A DNA stretch of 64,000 bases from Novosphingobium sp. (lineage in GTDB: Bacteria > Pseudomonadota > Alphaproteobacteria > Sphingomonadales > Sphingomonadaceae), in assembly GCF_039595395.1 (NCBI RefSeq), contig NZ_JBCNLP010000001.1, positions 1,922,001 through 1,986,000 of the forward strand. The letters run 5' to 3'. Positions within the stretch are counted from its first letter, which is position 1; every line of letters starts with the position of its first letter. The translations under genes and the position numbers were made by a program. Shown piece by piece: positions 63,276-64,000 of this stretch. The notes under the pieces are model-generated. The model ran no database searches and was not told the DNA's origin. It was given only the letters and a program-made list of their open reading frames with translations.

Positions 63276-64000
63276 TTGCCCGACACCGCCGTTGCTGACG
63301 ATATCCACGATCTGGTGCTCGATGTGCTGCGCCATCGGATCGGCAAGGATGAGCGCGCCGCCAAGCCGCATGACTGGTTTCATGCCGCCATCCTCGCGCT
63401 GCGCGACAAGATCGTCGATGCCTGGATGGATTCGACGCGGCGCACCTACGACACCGGCGGCAAGCGGGTCTATTACCTCAGCCTGGAATTCCTGATCGGG
63501 CGGCTGATGCGCGATGCGCTCTCGAACATGGGCCTCACCAACGAGATGGCCAAGGCGCTGCGCGACCATGGCCTGGATCTGGCGCAGCTTGAGGAGCTGG
63601 AGCCCGATGCGGCGCTGGGCAATGGCGGTCTGGGCCGTCTGGCCGCCTGCTTTATGGAGAGCCTCGCGAGCCTCGACATTCCGGCCTATGGCTATGGCAT
63701 CCGCTATCTGAACGGCATGTTCCGCCAGCGCATCGACGATGGCTGGCAGGTCGAACTGCCCGAGACCTGGCTGAGCCATGGCAATCCGTGGGAGTTCGAC
63801 CGGCGTGAGAGCAGCTATTTCGTCGGCTTCGGCGGCGAGGTGGGCGAAAGCGCTTCGGGCGGGGTGACATGGCACCCGCAGGAGCAGATCGAGGCCAGCG
63901 CCATCGACACGCCCGTCGCCGGCTGGCGCGGCAAGCGCGTCAACACGCTGCGCCTGTGGACGGCCAATGCGCCCGATCCGCTGCGGCTCGATGCCTTCAA
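63276..64000 (+). CDS. glgP: Glycogen/alpha-glucan phosphorylase, 5' part
   Basis: The frame runs from TTG at 63276 to the window end (about 241 residues present). GGGAG lies 8 bases before the TTG; an in-frame GTG at 63267 would overlap that site. The segments VYYLSLEFLIGRLMRDALSN, ELEPDAALGNGGLGRLAACF, YGYGIRYLNGMFRQRIDDGW and ETWLSHGNPWEF are diagnostic of glycogen phosphorylase. It releases glucose-1-phosphate from storage glucan. The C-terminal pyridoxal-phosphate domain is beyond the window. Other glycogen genes may follow. Confidence 0.93.
   Translation, partial: MPDTAVADDIHDLVLDVLRHRIGKDERAAKPHDWFHAAILALRDKIVDAWMDSTRRTYDTGGKRVYYLSLEFLIGRLMRDALSNMGLTNEMAKALRDHGLDLAQLEELEPDAALGNGGLGRLAACFMESLASLDIPAYGYGIRYLNGMFRQRIDDGWQVELPETWLSHGNPWEFDRRESSYFVGFGGEVGESASGGVTWHPQEQIEASAIDTPVAGWRGKRVNTLRLWTANAPDPLRLDAF

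Overview
The window is high-GC DNA from an alphaproteobacterium. Gene content and order (bamD near recN and ligA, sdhC-sdhD-sdhA, a FadL/FadD/thiolase fatty-acid island, a single bifunctional RSH, many sensory GGDEF proteins) suggest Sphingomonadales, probably Novosphingobium or a close relative. This placement is inferred from protein character; no database search was possible.

Layout. 1-13115 is a beta-oxidation island. A truncated 3-methyladenine glycosylase gene is followed by a MerR regulator, a fatty-acyl-CoA ligase, a FadL porin and a DUF2147 protein on the minus strand. Divergent from these run a thiolase, a 3-hydroxyacyl-CoA dehydrogenase/enoyl-CoA hydratase fusion, an acyl-CoA dehydrogenase, a hotdog thioesterase, an ETF-ubiquinone oxidoreductase (frameshifted as read) and a nitronate-monooxygenase-like enzyme. 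Related 16-bp dyads lie in front of the merR gene and in front of the thiolase gene, so the MerR protein probably controls the island.

13120-35762 is the most unusual part: eight consecutive minus-strand genes forming a type I secretion locus. In transcription order they are an MHYT-PAS-GGDEF-EAL protein, a TolC-type channel, a 2764-residue low-complexity repeat protein with a collagen-like segment and three separate tandem arrays, two ABC subunits with damaged nucleotide-binding motifs, an HlyD adaptor, a response regulator fused to a GHKL-type ATPase, and a hybrid histidine kinase whose Hpt domain is cut off by a frameshift in a C7 run. The large protein is very probably the exported substrate, and it carries no RTX-type calcium repeats.

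35763-44012 holds an AT-rich regulatory region with an inverted repeat, a LysR regulator, uroporphyrinogen-III methyltransferase, MobA, a lytic transglycosylase, DapA and a 7TM diguanylate cyclase. 44168-53701 holds housekeeping genes (bamD, an Rrf2 regulator, recN, a GNAT protein, ligA, a secreted methyltransferase-like protein, prmA). These are interspersed with a roughly 238-bp dispersed element whose two ends are matching hairpins (two full copies and one isolated end). 53924-64000 holds sdhC-sdhD-sdhA without sdhB, two convergent M28 peptidases around a small Met/Ala/Pro-rich secreted protein, the RSH (p)ppGpp enzyme, and the start of a glycogen phosphorylase.

No tRNA, rRNA, CRISPR array, transposase or phage gene was seen. 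Two genes (ETF-QO and the hybrid kinase) contain single-base frameshifts that could be real or could be sequencing errors; reads would decide.
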